Source of the DNA: Elusimicrobiota bacterium | GTDB lineage: Bacteria; Elusimicrobiota; Elusimicrobia; FEN-1173 | Direction: 5' to 3' | DNA length: 64,000 nt | Assembly (NCBI GenBank): GCA_016721625.1 | Contig: JADKHR010000001.1 | Coordinates: 2,480,001-2,544,000 of the forward strand | Part shown: piece after piece, positions 34,898 through 43,518 of the stretch | Layout of the letters: the number at the start of each line of letters is the position of its first letter | Numbering within the stretch: the stretch's first letter is position 1 | Translations under genes and position numbers: made by a program | Notes under the pieces: model-generated | Database searches by the model: none | The model's input: only the letters and a program-made list of their open reading frames with translations | Told to the model about the DNA's origin: nothing

Positions 34898-35256
34898 AGG
34901 CGGATTGGCCGCTGAAAAAATCCATGGGGCTCGCGGCCATGGGCTCTCTTTTCGTCGGGGTTCTGGCCAAAGCGGCCCACGCCTTCCTGTTTCGCTACGA
35001 TTTCATCGCCAAGAACATCCCGCACTTCGGTCTGGTGGAAATTTTTTACGCGGCGGTCTTTCTTTTCATCGTTTTGGTGATGGGGTTCTTAATGCCCCAA
35101 AGGTATCTGAGGAAAGCGTCTTTAAGCCCCCTTCAATACGGAACCACGATGATTCTGCTGTTGATGATGTTGGGGGTGGTGCTCAAGATGGCCGCTCGTC
35201 TTGGATTTAACATCAAGTATCTCTTCTCTCTCCCCGGTTTGAACCTCAACATATGA
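34801..35256 (+). CDS. Membrane protein of the bc module: separate four-helix subunit or displaced C-terminus of cytochrome b
   Basis: A 151-residue frame with about four hydrophobic helices: [62 protein letters not shown] and [20 protein letters not shown] 34801 has no clear ribosome site and lies 97 bases inside the cytochrome b gene. Adding one A to the A5 run at 34782-34786 would fuse cytochrome b (after SQK) to this frame as [16 protein letters not shown] cannot decide between a separate gene and a frameshifted extension. No heme motif. Confidence 0.6.
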   Translation: MAGPLGIGAAFAAAGALFGGYFGGGLLFPKAVKADWPLKKSMGLAAMGSLFVGVLAKAAHAFLFRYDFIAKNIPHFGLVEIFYAAVFLFIVLVMGFLMPQRYLRKASLSPLQYGTTMILLLMMLGVVLKMAARLGFNIKYLFSLPGLNLNI

Positions 35257-36563
35257 GCCTGAAGGAAACCTTGCTGACGCGGTATTTCACCTTGAGGAAC
35301 CTGTTCGTCATCGGGAACCTGGCCTTATTGGCTTTCCTTTTGGCGGCCATCGTCAAGGACCAAAACCGCGAGTGGAAAAAATACCAGCGGGAATATTTCC
35401 GACGAGAGAAATCCCGATTGAAAGAGGATTTGTCCCGGGCGACGACCGAGGAAGCGAAAGCTCCCCTGGCCAAACAGCTGGCCTTGATCCGGTCCCAATC
35501 GGTCCGTATTCGCCAGCTCATGGCTCCCCCTCTGGATCGCTACGACCGATGCGTCACCTGTCACCTGGGCTACGACCCGGTCCTGTCCCCCGCGAACCAA
35601 ACTCCGTATGCGGATCTCCCTTACGCCGCCAAAGCCAACGAAGTTCATCGGACCCACGCGCCGGAGAAATATGCCTGCACCGTTTGCCATGAAGGCCAGG
35701 GGTTGGCCACCACGGTTCAGGCGGCCCACGGGCGGGTCCGGCACTGGGAAAAACCGCTCCGCGTGGGACTCCTTCTCCAGGCCTCCTGCGCCAAGTGCCA
35801 CTCGAACCTTTACGACGAAAAGGCCATGCCCTTCACAACCGCCTGGCGCCGAGGGGAGACCATTTTTAAAGAAAAGGGTTGCATCGGGTGTCACCAGATC
35901 CATGGTCAGGGCGGGCCTATTTCCGTGGATTTGGCCGAGGAGACCGCTGACAAGCCGCTTTCCCGCATCGATTTCAGCCATACGGACCTTCCCGAGGAAG
36001 AACACACGTTGGCCAACTGGATCCGCCTCCACCTGGTGCGGGATCCCTGGACCTTGGTTCCTGGCGACCCCAAGGGGGAATTTAACGAAGAACCCATCGC
36101 CCCTTCGGGGATGCCCTTCTTCAATTTGAGCGAGGCCGACGCCGAGGCCGTGACCACGTTCGTCCTTTCCTTGGGGCGGGACCAGATTCCCATGGAGTTC
36201 ACGGCCCCCGTTTCCTCTCTCCGGGTTGAACCGGTCGGGAAAACGGCGGTGGAGCGCGGCCGAAAGGTTTATGAGAAATTCGGTTGCGCGGCCTGCCACG
36301 CGCCGGACGGGTCGGGCGGCACAAGGAATTTCAATTACGTGAATGGCACCGAGCCCAACCTCAAAAAAGCGGTGGCCACCTACACGAAAGAGGAGCTGGT
36401 GGAGAAACTCAACAAGGGTGTTTCTCCCGTCGGAAAAGCGGATCCCAAGGGGCCGACGCCTTCCCTCTACATGCCTGCCTGGAAGGATAAAATCAAAGGC
36501 GCGGACATGGACGACCTGGTCACCTATCTATTCAGCATCGCGGAGAAGCAAGAAGAGTGGTAA
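35253..36563 (+). CDS. Membrane-anchored pentaheme c-type cytochrome
   Basis: A 436-residue protein: an N-terminal TM anchor (LFVIGNLALLAFLLAAIV), then a coiled-coil-like charged segment to about residue 88, then five C-x-x-C-H sites (CVTCH, CTVCH, CAKCH, CIGCH, CAACH). The last two lie in classic cytochrome c folds (CIGCHQIHGQGGPISVDL; CAACHAPDGSGGTRNF) with SLYMPAWKDKI providing a Met ligand. It follows the cytochrome b genes with a 4-base overlap, so it likely accepts electrons from the Rieske protein in the periplasm. Confidence 0.88.
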   Translation: MSLKETLLTRYFTLRNLFVIGNLALLAFLLAAIVKDQNREWKKYQREYFRREKSRLKEDLSRATTEEAKAPLAKQLALIRSQSVRIRQLMAPPLDRYDRCVTCHLGYDPVLSPANQTPYADLPYAAKANEVHRTHAPEKYACTVCHEGQGLATTVQAAHGRVRHWEKPLRVGLLLQASCAKCHSNLYDEKAMPFTTAWRRGETIFKEKGCIGCHQIHGQGGPISVDLAEETADKPLSRIDFSHTDLPEEEHTLANWIRLHLVRDPWTLVPGDPKGEFNEEPIAPSGMPFFNLSEADAEAVTTFVLSLGRDQIPMEFTAPVSSLRVEPVGKTAVERGRKVYEKFGCAACHAPDGSGGTRNFNYVNGTEPNLKKAVATYTKEELVEKLNKGVSPVGKADPKGPTPSLYMPAWKDKIKGADMDDLVTYLFSIAEKQEEW

Positions 36564-36566
36564 AAT
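36558..36566 (+). promoter_or_regulatory. Extended -10-like element before the monoheme cytochrome gene
   Basis: TGGTAAAAT spans the stop codon of the pentaheme cytochrome gene and lies 30 bases before ATG 36596. It may give an extra transcript start inside the respiratory operon. Confidence 0.35.
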
Positions 36567-36595
36567 CCAATTCCCAGAAAAAGGCGAGGCCAAAG

Positions 36596-37174
36596 ATGAA
36601 ACGATCTTTATTGTGGGTCCTAGCGGTGGCGTCCGTGGGGTTCGGTATCCGATCCCAGGCGGGGGATTCGGCGTTCGATGCCGAGAAGGCCAAGGCCCTG
36701 GCCAACCCCTACGCCAATGATTTCGGTCCGGAGAAGCTGACGGACGCCCAACTTTCCGGGTATCCCGCGGACCTTCAGGCCGCCTACAAAGGCGTGCTCC
36801 TTGTGAAATGCATAAAATGCCATTCCTCCGCGCGTCCCTTGAACAGCCAGTTTTTCGAAGTTCCCGGTAAAGGCCCCGAAAAGCAGGCCAACTTAGACAA
36901 CCTCAAAAAGACCGACCCCGACATGTTCTCCTCCCCGAATGTGTGGCAGGTGGAGACCGACATCTGGCAACGTTATGTGAAGCGCATGATGTCGAAGCCA
37001 GGTTGCGAAATCACGGAGCCCGAAGGCAAGGCGGTTTATCGTTTCCTGGCCTTCGACAGCCAACAGCGGAAGGCGGGCAAAAACAAGGTCTCTTGGAAGG
37101 CCCTCCGAGAAAAACTGCTGGCCGATTTCAAGGCCAAAAACCCGTCCCGCTATAAAGAGCTTTACGAGAAATAG
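36596..37174 (+). CDS. Periplasmic monoheme c-type cytochrome-like protein
   Basis: About 192 residues with a signal peptide (MKRSLLWVLAVASVGFGIRSQAG). One heme site, CIKCHSSARPLN, near residue 65, followed by a long segment with WQRYVKRMMSKPGCEITEPEGKAVYRFLAFDS, where KRMMSKPG holds candidate Met ligands, as in small gas- or sulfur-related cytochromes. The lysine-rich C-terminus is solvent-exposed by composition. Last cytochrome of the bc module. An in-frame start at 36557 exists but would place residues before the signal peptide. Confidence 0.8.
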   Translation: MKRSLLWVLAVASVGFGIRSQAGDSAFDAEKAKALANPYANDFGPEKLTDAQLSGYPADLQAAYKGVLLVKCIKCHSSARPLNSQFFEVPGKGPEKQANLDNLKKTDPDMFSSPNVWQVETDIWQRYVKRMMSKPGCEITEPEGKAVYRFLAFDSQQRKAGKNKVSWKALREKLLADFKAKNPSRYKELYEK

Positions 37175-37180
37175 CCTTCC

Positions 37181-37552
37181 ATGGCCACCATCCTGATCGC
37201 CGACGATGAGTCCGACATCCGGGAATACGCCCGGAGCGTGCTGGAACGGAACGGTCACCGAGTCCTCGAGGCCGCTTCCGGCCCCGCCGCGTTGAGCGTC
37301 TTGGCGACGGAGAAACCCGACCTTCTCCTCCTGGACGTGATGCTCCCCGGAATGGACGGGCACACCCTCCAGATGCACCTTTCCAGCGATGAGAGGCTGA
37401 AGAACCTCCCGGTCATCGTCGTGACCGCGCTTGATTTCACGCAAGAGATGTTTGCCAAGTTTCCCCAAGTCAAGGGGTTCCTGGCCAAACCCTTTTCACC
37501 CGTTCAATTGGACCAAGCGGTTCGGCAAGTGGTGCCGACCCCGAGCCTTTAA
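37181..37552 (+). CDS. Single-domain response regulator (receiver)
   Basis: A 123-residue receiver: ILIADDESDIREYARSVL, LLLLDVMLPGMDGHTL (phospho-acceptor Asp), VTALD and FLAKPFSPVQL. Six bases after the cytochrome stop and five bases before fixC, so co-transcribed with respiratory genes. No output domain. Confidence 0.88.
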   Translation: MATILIADDESDIREYARSVLERNGHRVLEAASGPAALSVLATEKPDLLLLDVMLPGMDGHTLQMHLSSDERLKNLPVIVVTALDFTQEMFAKFPQVKGFLAKPFSPVQLDQAVRQVVPTPSL

Positions 37553-37557
37553 CCCCT

Positions 37558-38916
37558 ATGGCCGACGAAAAATTTGACGCCATCGTCGTGGGGGCCGGAC
37601 CGGCCGGGACGTCCGCCGCGCTCACCATGGCGAAAGCCGGGCTGAGTGTTGTTCTCTTGGAGCGGGGGGAATACCCGGGCGCCAAGAACGTCCAAGGCGC
37701 CGTGATGTATACGAAGATGCTGGACGAGCTTGTCCCCGCGTTCTGGAAGGATCCCCAGGCGGCCCTCGAGCGGCCCATCACCGAACAAAAGATCTGGGTC
37801 CTTTCCAAGGATTCCATGTTTCAGGTGGGGTTCAAGTCCGAACGTTGGTTGGCCGAACCCCACAATTGCTACACCGTGATTCGGGCCGCCTTCGACCGCT
37901 GGTATGCCAAGAAAGCGGAAGAAGCCGGGGCCCAGCTCTTTACGGGCGTCACCGTTCGGGAAGGCCTTCGGAAAGACGGCAAAGTCGTGGGGGTCAAAAC
38001 CAGCGATGGGGATGAACTCTACGCCGACGTGGTGGTGGCGGCCGACGGCGTCAACTCCCTCCTCGGCCAACAGCTGGGCCTTCTGGATGAATGGACGGCG
38101 GACGAAGTGGCTCTCGGGGTTAAAGAAGTGCTGGAGCTCCCTCGCGAAAAAATCGAAGACCGGTTCAACCTCGAAAAAGGCGAGGGAACCACCATCGAAA
38201 TCTTCGGGGAAAACACCCGGGGTCTCTTGGGGTATTCTTTCCTCTACACCAACAAAGACACCCTTTCTTTCGGCGTGGGCGCCAAGCTTTCCCATTTCCA
38301 GAAAACGGGAATCCGCCCCCCGGACCTGTTGGAATACGCGAAATCCCACCCCATGATCCGCCGCCTGCTGAAGGGTTCCAAATCGTTGGAATACTCGGCC
38401 CACCTGATCCCCGAGGGGGGGTATAACTCCATGCCGAAGTTGTTCACGGACGGTTTTCTGATCGCGGGCGACGCGGCCCAGATGGTAAACGCATCCCACC
38501 GGGAAGGGTCCAACCTGGCCATGACCGCCGGCCGTCTGGCGGGGGAAACGGTCATCGAAGCCAAGACGAAGGGGGATTTCAGCGCGAAAACCCTTTCGGC
38601 CTATCAAGAGAAACTGCGGAAATCTTTCGTGATTCCGGACCTCTTCGACCACAAGGACCTGGAAACCATGGTGGAGAAGCACATGGACCTCGTCGCGGAA
38701 GGCCCCGAGCTGATGGCCCAGTCCCTCTATGATTATTTCAACGTGGACGGTCGCCCGAAGCGCGACACGCAGAAGAGCATCCTACAGCGACTGCTAAAAA
38801 ATTCAGCTGTTAAAGAGCTGGTGAGGTCGGAACTGACGTTGAAAAACGAGTTCAGCCTCGTCAAAATGGCCCTCAAAATGCGGGTCCTGTTGTGGAAACT
38901 GACCCACGGGAAATAA
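37558..38916 (+). CDS. fixC: Electron-transfer-flavoprotein:quinone oxidoreductase, FixC type
   Basis: A 452-residue FAD protein: VVGAGPAGTSAALTMAKAGLSVVLLERG (dinucleotide fold), NVQGAVMYTKMLDELVP, and GFLIAGDAAQMVNASHREGSNLAMTAGRLAGE, all typical of FixC/ETF-QO. It transfers electrons from a FixAB/ETF flavoprotein to quinone. Partner fixX follows with a 3-base gap to the ATG; fixA and fixB are not in the window. Confidence 0.92.
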   Translation: MADEKFDAIVVGAGPAGTSAALTMAKAGLSVVLLERGEYPGAKNVQGAVMYTKMLDELVPAFWKDPQAALERPITEQKIWVLSKDSMFQVGFKSERWLAEPHNCYTVIRAAFDRWYAKKAEEAGAQLFTGVTVREGLRKDGKVVGVKTSDGDELYADVVVAADGVNSLLGQQLGLLDEWTADEVALGVKEVLELPREKIEDRFNLEKGEGTTIEIFGENTRGLLGYSFLYTNKDTLSFGVGAKLSHFQKTGIRPPDLLEYAKSHPMIRRLLKGSKSLEYSAHLIPEGGYNSMPKLFTDGFLIAGDAAQMVNASHREGSNLAMTAGRLAGETVIEAKTKGDFSAKTLSAYQEKLRKSFVIPDLFDHKDLETMVEKHMDLVAEGPELMAQSLYDYFNVDGRPKRDTQKSILQRLLKNSAVKELVRSELTLKNEFSLVKMALKMRVLLWKLTHGK

Positions 38917-38918
38917 CC

Positions 38919-39224
38919 ATGACCTCCGATGCCCTGCCAAAAGTCAACGTGGATGAAAAGCTAGGGACCTTGACGTATAAGGCCGACCACCAAGCCCATA
39001 TCACGATCAAGGACAGCTCCACCTGCCTGAACAAATGCCACGACAAACCCTGCGTGACCGTCTGCCCGGCGCAAGTCTACCGCTGGGAAGACGGTCAAAA
39101 AAAGCTCATCGTTTCCTTTGAAAACTGCATAGAGTGCGGCGCTTGCCGCATGCTCTGCCCCTTCGACAACATCGATTGTCACTGGCCCCGCGGGGGGTTC
39201 GGAGTCCAATACCGGTACGGCTGA
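38919..39224 (+). CDS. fixX: Ferredoxin-like protein FixX
   Basis: A 101-residue iron-sulfur partner of FixC. Cysteine clusters CLNKCHDKPCVTVCPAQVY and CIECGACRMLCPFDNI give ligands for 4Fe-4S; the closing WPRGGFGVQYRYG is characteristic of FixX. Ends the respiratory operon, followed by an intergenic repeat and a strong terminator. Confidence 0.92.
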   Translation: MTSDALPKVNVDEKLGTLTYKADHQAHITIKDSSTCLNKCHDKPCVTVCPAQVYRWEDGQKKLIVSFENCIECGACRMLCPFDNIDCHWPRGGFGVQYRYG

Positions 39225-39255
39225 TTTAACGTAACGACTCCGGTCCAGGCGTTTC

Positions 39256-39297
39256 TCCTTCTCCCGCGAGCGGGAGAGGGTCGGGGAGAGGGTGAGG
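39256..39297. repeat. CTCCCGC-GAG-GCGGGAG intergenic repeat
   Basis: CTTCTCCCGCGAGCGGGAGAG is followed by GGTCGGGGAGAGGGTGAGG. This hairpin plus GGGGAGAGGGT tail matches a short dispersed intergenic repeat widespread in Gram-negative genomes, by recollection. One copy only is seen in this window. Confidence 0.5.
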
Positions 39298-39351
39298 TTT
39301 CCCAACGGGGAATCGGGCGGAGCCCTCCGTCGTTACGATTTAACCTTTAAT

Positions 39352-39397
39352 AAAAACGAGGCCCGGTTTCCCATGGGGGAAACCGGGCCTCGTTTTT
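39352..39397. terminator. Strong bidirectional terminator between fixX and the VWA gene
   Basis: ACGAGGCCCGGTTTCCC pairs with GGGAAACCGGGCCTCGT around a short loop, flanked by five A on one side and five T on the other. It works on both strands and separates the converging fixX and VWA genes. Confidence 0.9.
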
Positions 39398-39409
39398 CTA
39401 AAGATTCGG

Positions 39410-40357
39410 CTAGTGAATGAGCGTCACGTCTTGGGACGTGGTGATGGAACCGTAACTGATGTATATCCGGATATTTGGTTCGGTGCTCCGTCGGCGAAAT
39501 GTCAGCGCATAAATCCCGTCAAAAGCCGAGCTCGTCAGGATCGCGTTCAAAGCGGTCACCAAAGAAGCCGGATCCACCGACTGGGTGACTCCCCCGCCGG
39601 TGGGATTAACGATGCCTTGCATGGTCGAGAGATCGGTAACGTCGGTCCCCACGAGCACGGCGGCCGCCACGGTGCCGATGCTCAGGAGCTTGTTTTTGGC
39701 GTCCGTGGGCGTGTTCACGCTGGCGTTGTCGTCTCCGTCCGTGAGGACGATCAGCAAGCGGAGTCCGGTGGCCTTTGAAAGCTCTTCCGCTCCGGCGATG
39801 ATCGCGTCGTAAACCGCGGTTCCCCCGCCCGTGGCCACCGGGGTGGCGTTGATCATGTCGGCCACCGAGGCCTTATCCGTGGTCATGGGGACTTTCAATT
39901 GGACCCCGCTGTCGAACTCCACGAGCCCCGCCTGGGCGGAGGCCGGTAGGTTGTTGAGGAAGATCGTTGCCGCGCTGTTGGCCGCCGTTGTGCGCGTGGT
40001 AGTTGGATCCAAGTTGCCCTCCATGCTACCGCTTCTGTCGATCACGAGCATGACGGCGAAAGGAAAGTCCGCCGCCGATTTGTAATCGGTCACGACCAGG
40101 GGGGTTCCATCCTGAAGGACGGCAAAGTTCCCCAGGGTTAAATCCGCCATGGGCAGGCCGCCGTTGGTGATGGATTGAAGCAGTAAGGAGACCTCGGGGG
40201 GGTGGGAGTTGTCGGTCCCCCGGACCTGGATGGCAACGCTTGAAACGGCCGGGTCCGGGGTTCCCAGGAGAGGGCTGTACTCCTTTCGCTGACACCCCGC
40301 CAAGAAAACAACCACCGCCAAGAGGAGTGAAAAGGGGTTCGGTCTTTTTGTTTTCAT
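39410..40357 (-). CDS. VWA-domain lipoprotein
   Basis: A 315-residue lipoprotein: the signal ends in the lipobox VFLAGC. The von Willebrand A domain starts near residue 100 with the MIDAS motif VIDRSGSM and continues with the TGGGTAVYDAI threonine loop and LTDGDD; all metal-site residues are present. Before it, residues 40-95 may form a small beta-sandwich. Likely a metal-dependent adhesion or complex-assembly module on the envelope. It directly follows the outer-membrane-like gene at 40359 in the same transcript. Confidence 0.85.
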   Translation of the reverse strand: MKTKRPNPFSLLLAVVVFLAGCQRKEYSPLLGTPDPAVSSVAIQVRGTDNSHPPEVSLLLQSITNGGLPMADLTLGNFAVLQDGTPLVVTDYKSAADFPFAVMLVIDRSGSMEGNLDPTTTRTTAANSAATIFLNNLPASAQAGLVEFDSGVQLKVPMTTDKASVADMINATPVATGGGTAVYDAIIAGAEELSKATGLRLLIVLTDGDDNASVNTPTDAKNKLLSIGTVAAAVLVGTDVTDLSTMQGIVNPTGGGVTQSVDPASLVTALNAILTSSAFDGIYALTFRRRSTEPNIRIYISYGSITTSQDVTLIH

Positions 40358-40358
40358 T

Positions 40359-41090
40359 TTATTCCTCCACGTTCGCGGGGGGCCAGTAGGTGATCGCCAT
40401 CATGTAGGAAATGTGGGAGGTCCAATATTGGTCCGGTTCTTTCATGGATTGGTATCGAACCTCCGGGATCAAGCGAAACCCTCCCAGGGTCGGGAGCATG
40501 ATCCCTCCGGAAGCGGAATAGCCCAGGTGCAAAAAGGAGCCGCTGGCTTGAACCGCCGGGTGGTTGACGGTAATTCGGTCCCAACCCACGGCGGGCCCCA
40601 CGGCGATGAACGGGATCCAGAGGGTGTGCTCGGGAGCCCCGGAGAACTTCATGGCCCGAATAACGATGGTGGCGCTCAGGGTGAAGAGGTCTTCTTTCGT
40701 GTAGGGGATGGTCTCCGGCACCTGGAGAGGAAAATAATCCGCGGAAAAACGGAAGACCAATCGGTTGTACCACTTCGGGAATTGGGGAACCGGAGGGCGG
40801 AAGTAGGTGTCCACGCCGATGTTCCCTAGATTGGTGTAGTCCTTGTATCCGGTCAGAACGTCGGTGTAACCGCCGGTCAACCCGAACGCCATGTTCCACC
40901 CCACGCCTTTGTCTCGCTCCGCGAGAACCTTGGAATAATCGACGTCGTCAAACCCGTCGTCGGCGCGAGCGGGCGGGGAGAAGAAAGCGAGGGTGACGCC
41001 AAGCAGGCCGAGGAGAACAAGAGCGGTTCTCCCTCGCGCGAAGGGAAGGACAGTGGAAACTGAGTCTTGGGGGCGATGGAGTTCTTTCAT
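40359..41090 (-). CDS. Secreted envelope protein, probable outer-membrane beta-barrel
   Basis: A 243-residue protein. An N-terminal hydrophobic signal (ALVLLGLLGVTLAFFSPPARA) is preceded by about 24 residues that may be a longer leader or a wrong start. The mature part alternates aromatic-rich strands (GWNMAFGLTGGYTDVLTGY, RLVFRFSADYFPLQV, FLHLGYSASGGIMLP, SHISYMMAITYWPP), consistent with a small barrel of 8-10 strands. No family recognised. One base separates it from the VWA gene, so the pair probably works together. Confidence 0.65.
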   Translation of the reverse strand: MKELHRPQDSVSTVLPFARGRTALVLLGLLGVTLAFFSPPARADDGFDDVDYSKVLAERDKGVGWNMAFGLTGGYTDVLTGYKDYTNLGNIGVDTYFRPPVPQFPKWYNRLVFRFSADYFPLQVPETIPYTKEDLFTLSATIVIRAMKFSGAPEHTLWIPFIAVGPAVGWDRITVNHPAVQASGSFLHLGYSASGGIMLPTLGGFRLIPEVRYQSMKEPDQYWTSHISYMMAITYWPPANVEE

Positions 41091-41253
41091 GGCTTTTTAC
41101 CATAGCAGAAGAATCATTTTTTTTCAAGGGTTTCTTGCGTGCCCCCAAAAAATATTTTCAGTTTCGATTTCTTGGGGAAGCCAAAGTCCTCATTGAGTGC
41201 GCGGTCCGGTTGATGTAATATAGAGCATCCGATCCTTCGGGACACTTTTCCTT

Positions 41254-41943
41254 ATGCGCTTTCTCTGTTTTATTTTGATCCTGTTTTCTTTGGCCGCTTG
41301 TTCTTCCACCCAGGACCCCGCGGCGCGAGGTCGCGCCCGTTTTATCGGTTTGGGCTGTTCGGCCTGCCACCGTGTGGGCCGCCAAGGCGGGGGGCAGGTC
41401 GGGCCGGATTTGACCACGGTGGGCCTTCGGCATTCGGCGGATTGGCTGGACCTGTGGATGAAAGATCCTAAAGGATGGAAACCCGACACCACCATGCCCG
41501 CCTATAAATTGAAGGATGACGTTCGCGCGGAGTTGGTGGCCTACATGGCGAGTCTGACGGGGGACCCTTACCGCCAAAATCCTCCCTGGAACGCCGGCAC
41601 CCTGCGGGCGGATCCGGAGAAACGCGGCGAAATGATTTACAACCGGGTGGGGTGCGCGGCTTGCCATGGTTTGCGCGGGGGGGGCGGGTATCCCAACAAT
41701 AATGTCGTGGGAAACAAAGTTCCGTCCCTCACTTTCGCCAGGGACGGGTTTTCCCGGGAAGAATTAAAGGAGCGGATCGCCGCGGGCCGGCGTCCCGAAC
41801 CGGCGGACGCTTCTCAACCCGCACCGCTCATTTCGATGCCCGGTTGGGGCCGGTTCCTGGCCGAGGACGAGATGAAAGACCTGATCAGCTATCTCTATTC
41901 CCTGCGTCCCGCCGCGAAGCCCGGCGAAAACTGGGACCAATGA
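41254..41943 (+). CDS. Diheme c-type cytochrome lipoprotein
   Basis: A 229-residue lipoprotein (lipobox LAAC near residue 15). Two C-x-x-C-H sites: GCSACHRVGRQGGGQVGPDL and GCAACHGLRGGGGYPNN, in two cytochrome c domains of about 90 residues each, with candidate Met ligands in DTTMPAYKL and ISMPGWGRFL. It heads the oxidase-assembly cluster and is a likely electron donor to the terminal oxidase. Confidence 0.88.
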   Translation: MRFLCFILILFSLAACSSTQDPAARGRARFIGLGCSACHRVGRQGGGQVGPDLTTVGLRHSADWLDLWMKDPKGWKPDTTMPAYKLKDDVRAELVAYMASLTGDPYRQNPPWNAGTLRADPEKRGEMIYNRVGCAACHGLRGGGGYPNNNVVGNKVPSLTFARDGFSREELKERIAAGRRPEPADASQPAPLISMPGWGRFLAEDEMKDLISYLYSLRPAAKPGENWDQ

Positions 41944-41968
41944 TCGTTTTGACGGAGGGGACGATTTC

Positions 41969-43518
41969 ATGAAGGACTCCACCGAATTTCATTTGGGGCG
42001 CCATCGGTTGGCCTTGGCCCTGGCCGCGGCCACGCTCAGCCTGATTTTCATCGGGGGCCTTGTGACCAGCACCCATTCGGGCCTCTCGGTGCCGGACTGG
42101 CCCCTTTCCTTCGGCCGCCTCATGCCCCCCATGGTGGGGGGCATCCTTTACGAACACGGTCATCGGATGGCCGCCACGGCGGTGGGTTTTCTGACAATTC
42201 TGACCGTCTTCGCCTTTCGACGGGAGCCCCGCGCGTGGCTTCGGCGGGCATCTTGGGCGGCGCTCGGGTTGGTCATCGTCCAGGGGGTTCTGGGCGGCTT
42301 GACCGTCCGTCTGAAACTTCCCAAACCGATCTCCATCGCCCACGGGACCTTGGCGCAAAGCTTTTTCTGCCTCACGGTGGCCCTCGCCGTTTGGACCTCG
42401 CCCGCCTGGCGGCGGCCGACCTCTTCCGCGTCATCGGAATCCGACGTGCCGCTTCCCCACATCGCTCTTCTCCTTTTTCTCTCGCTCTATATCCAACTGG
42501 TTTTGGGCGCCGTGGTGCGGCACACAGGCCATGCCGTGGAGTTTCACCTGGTGAACGCGGGGCTTATCCTCCTTTGGATCGGCTGGGTGTTTCACCGCTT
42601 GACGGAGGTTCACCCGGAAGACCCGGCGCTCTGGCGGACCGCACTGGGGCTGGGGAGCGTCTATTTCCTTCAGGTTTCTCTGGGCGTGGTCACGCTCTTA
42701 AGCCTCACGGTGAACGGCGGGCCCGCCCGGCCGATGATGGCTGTTTTGTGGACGACGGGACACGTCATGGCCGGGGCCCTGCTTTTGGGCCTGTCGGTCA
42801 CCTTTTTGCTCCTGGCTTGGAAGCGGTTCCCCGCGGCGTTGACATCGGACCGGGTGAAGGATTATGTGGCGCTGACCAAACCTGGGATCAGTTTAATGGC
42901 CGCCGTGACGGCTTTGGCCGGGTTCCTCTTGGGTTCGGCAGGGGCGGTCCACGCCGTTCGGCTCGGCCACACGGCGTTGGGGACTCTCTTGGTGTCGTCC
43001 GGCGCCTGCGCCCTCAATATGTTGTTCGAACGGGATGTGGACGCCCGCATGCGCCGAACGGAATCACGGCCGCTTCCCGCCCGCCGACTGTTCCCCGGGG
43101 AGGCTCTGTTCTTGGGGGTCTTTTTGCTGGCCGGCGGGATCGTGTATCTGGCCGGATTCGTCAACGGGTTGACGGCCCTGGTGGCGGGTTTCACGGCCAG
43201 CGTCTACCTTTATATCTACACCCCGCTCAAGAAAGTTTCGGTTTTAAACACCCTCTTCGGCGCGGTGGCCGGCGCGCTTCCTCCGGTGATGGGCTGGACC
43301 GCCGCCGCGGGACAATTTGTCCTTGGCTGTCCCAGGGGGCGGGTTCCGCCTACGCTCTTTTCGCGGGACTGCTGGGGACCGGGCTCTTGGTTTTGGGTGT
43401 GTTGTTTTCAAGGGAACGGAGCGCGCTTCGGGCGCGGCGTCTCTTTCTCGCTTCCGTGGTCTATTTGCCGACTCTCCTGGCGGTTCTGGTGTGGGACGGT
43501 GTTCGGAGGGGTCTATGA
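41969..43518 (+). CDS. Fused heme A synthase / heme O synthase (CtaA-CtaB), with an internal deletion and frameshift
   Basis: The N-terminal ~285 residues are COX15/CtaA-like: GLVTSTHSGLSVPDWPLSFG, EHGHRMAA (heme-ligand His) and IAHGTLAQ, with eight helices. From SDRVKDYVALTKPGISLM the protein is CtaB: NMLFERDVDARMRRTESRPLPARR (first Asp-rich motif) and YTPLKKVSVLNTLFGAVAGALPPVMGW. After GWTAAAGQF near 43315 the frame changes by -1, and only the last two helices (FAGLLGTGLLVLGVLFSRER, LFLASVVYLPTLLAVLVWD) follow. Roughly 80-100 residues with the W-Q-x-P-H-F helix are missing. GGACAATTTGTCC at the junction is a palindrome. Without this region CtaB should not work, so this is either a broken gene or an assembly collapse. 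Confidence 0.8.

Noticed and set aside
34743..35210. Alternative 155-codon frame overlapping the four-helix protein
   Set aside because: Composition is arginine/glycine-rich shadow sequence; the 34801 frame has clear membrane helices.
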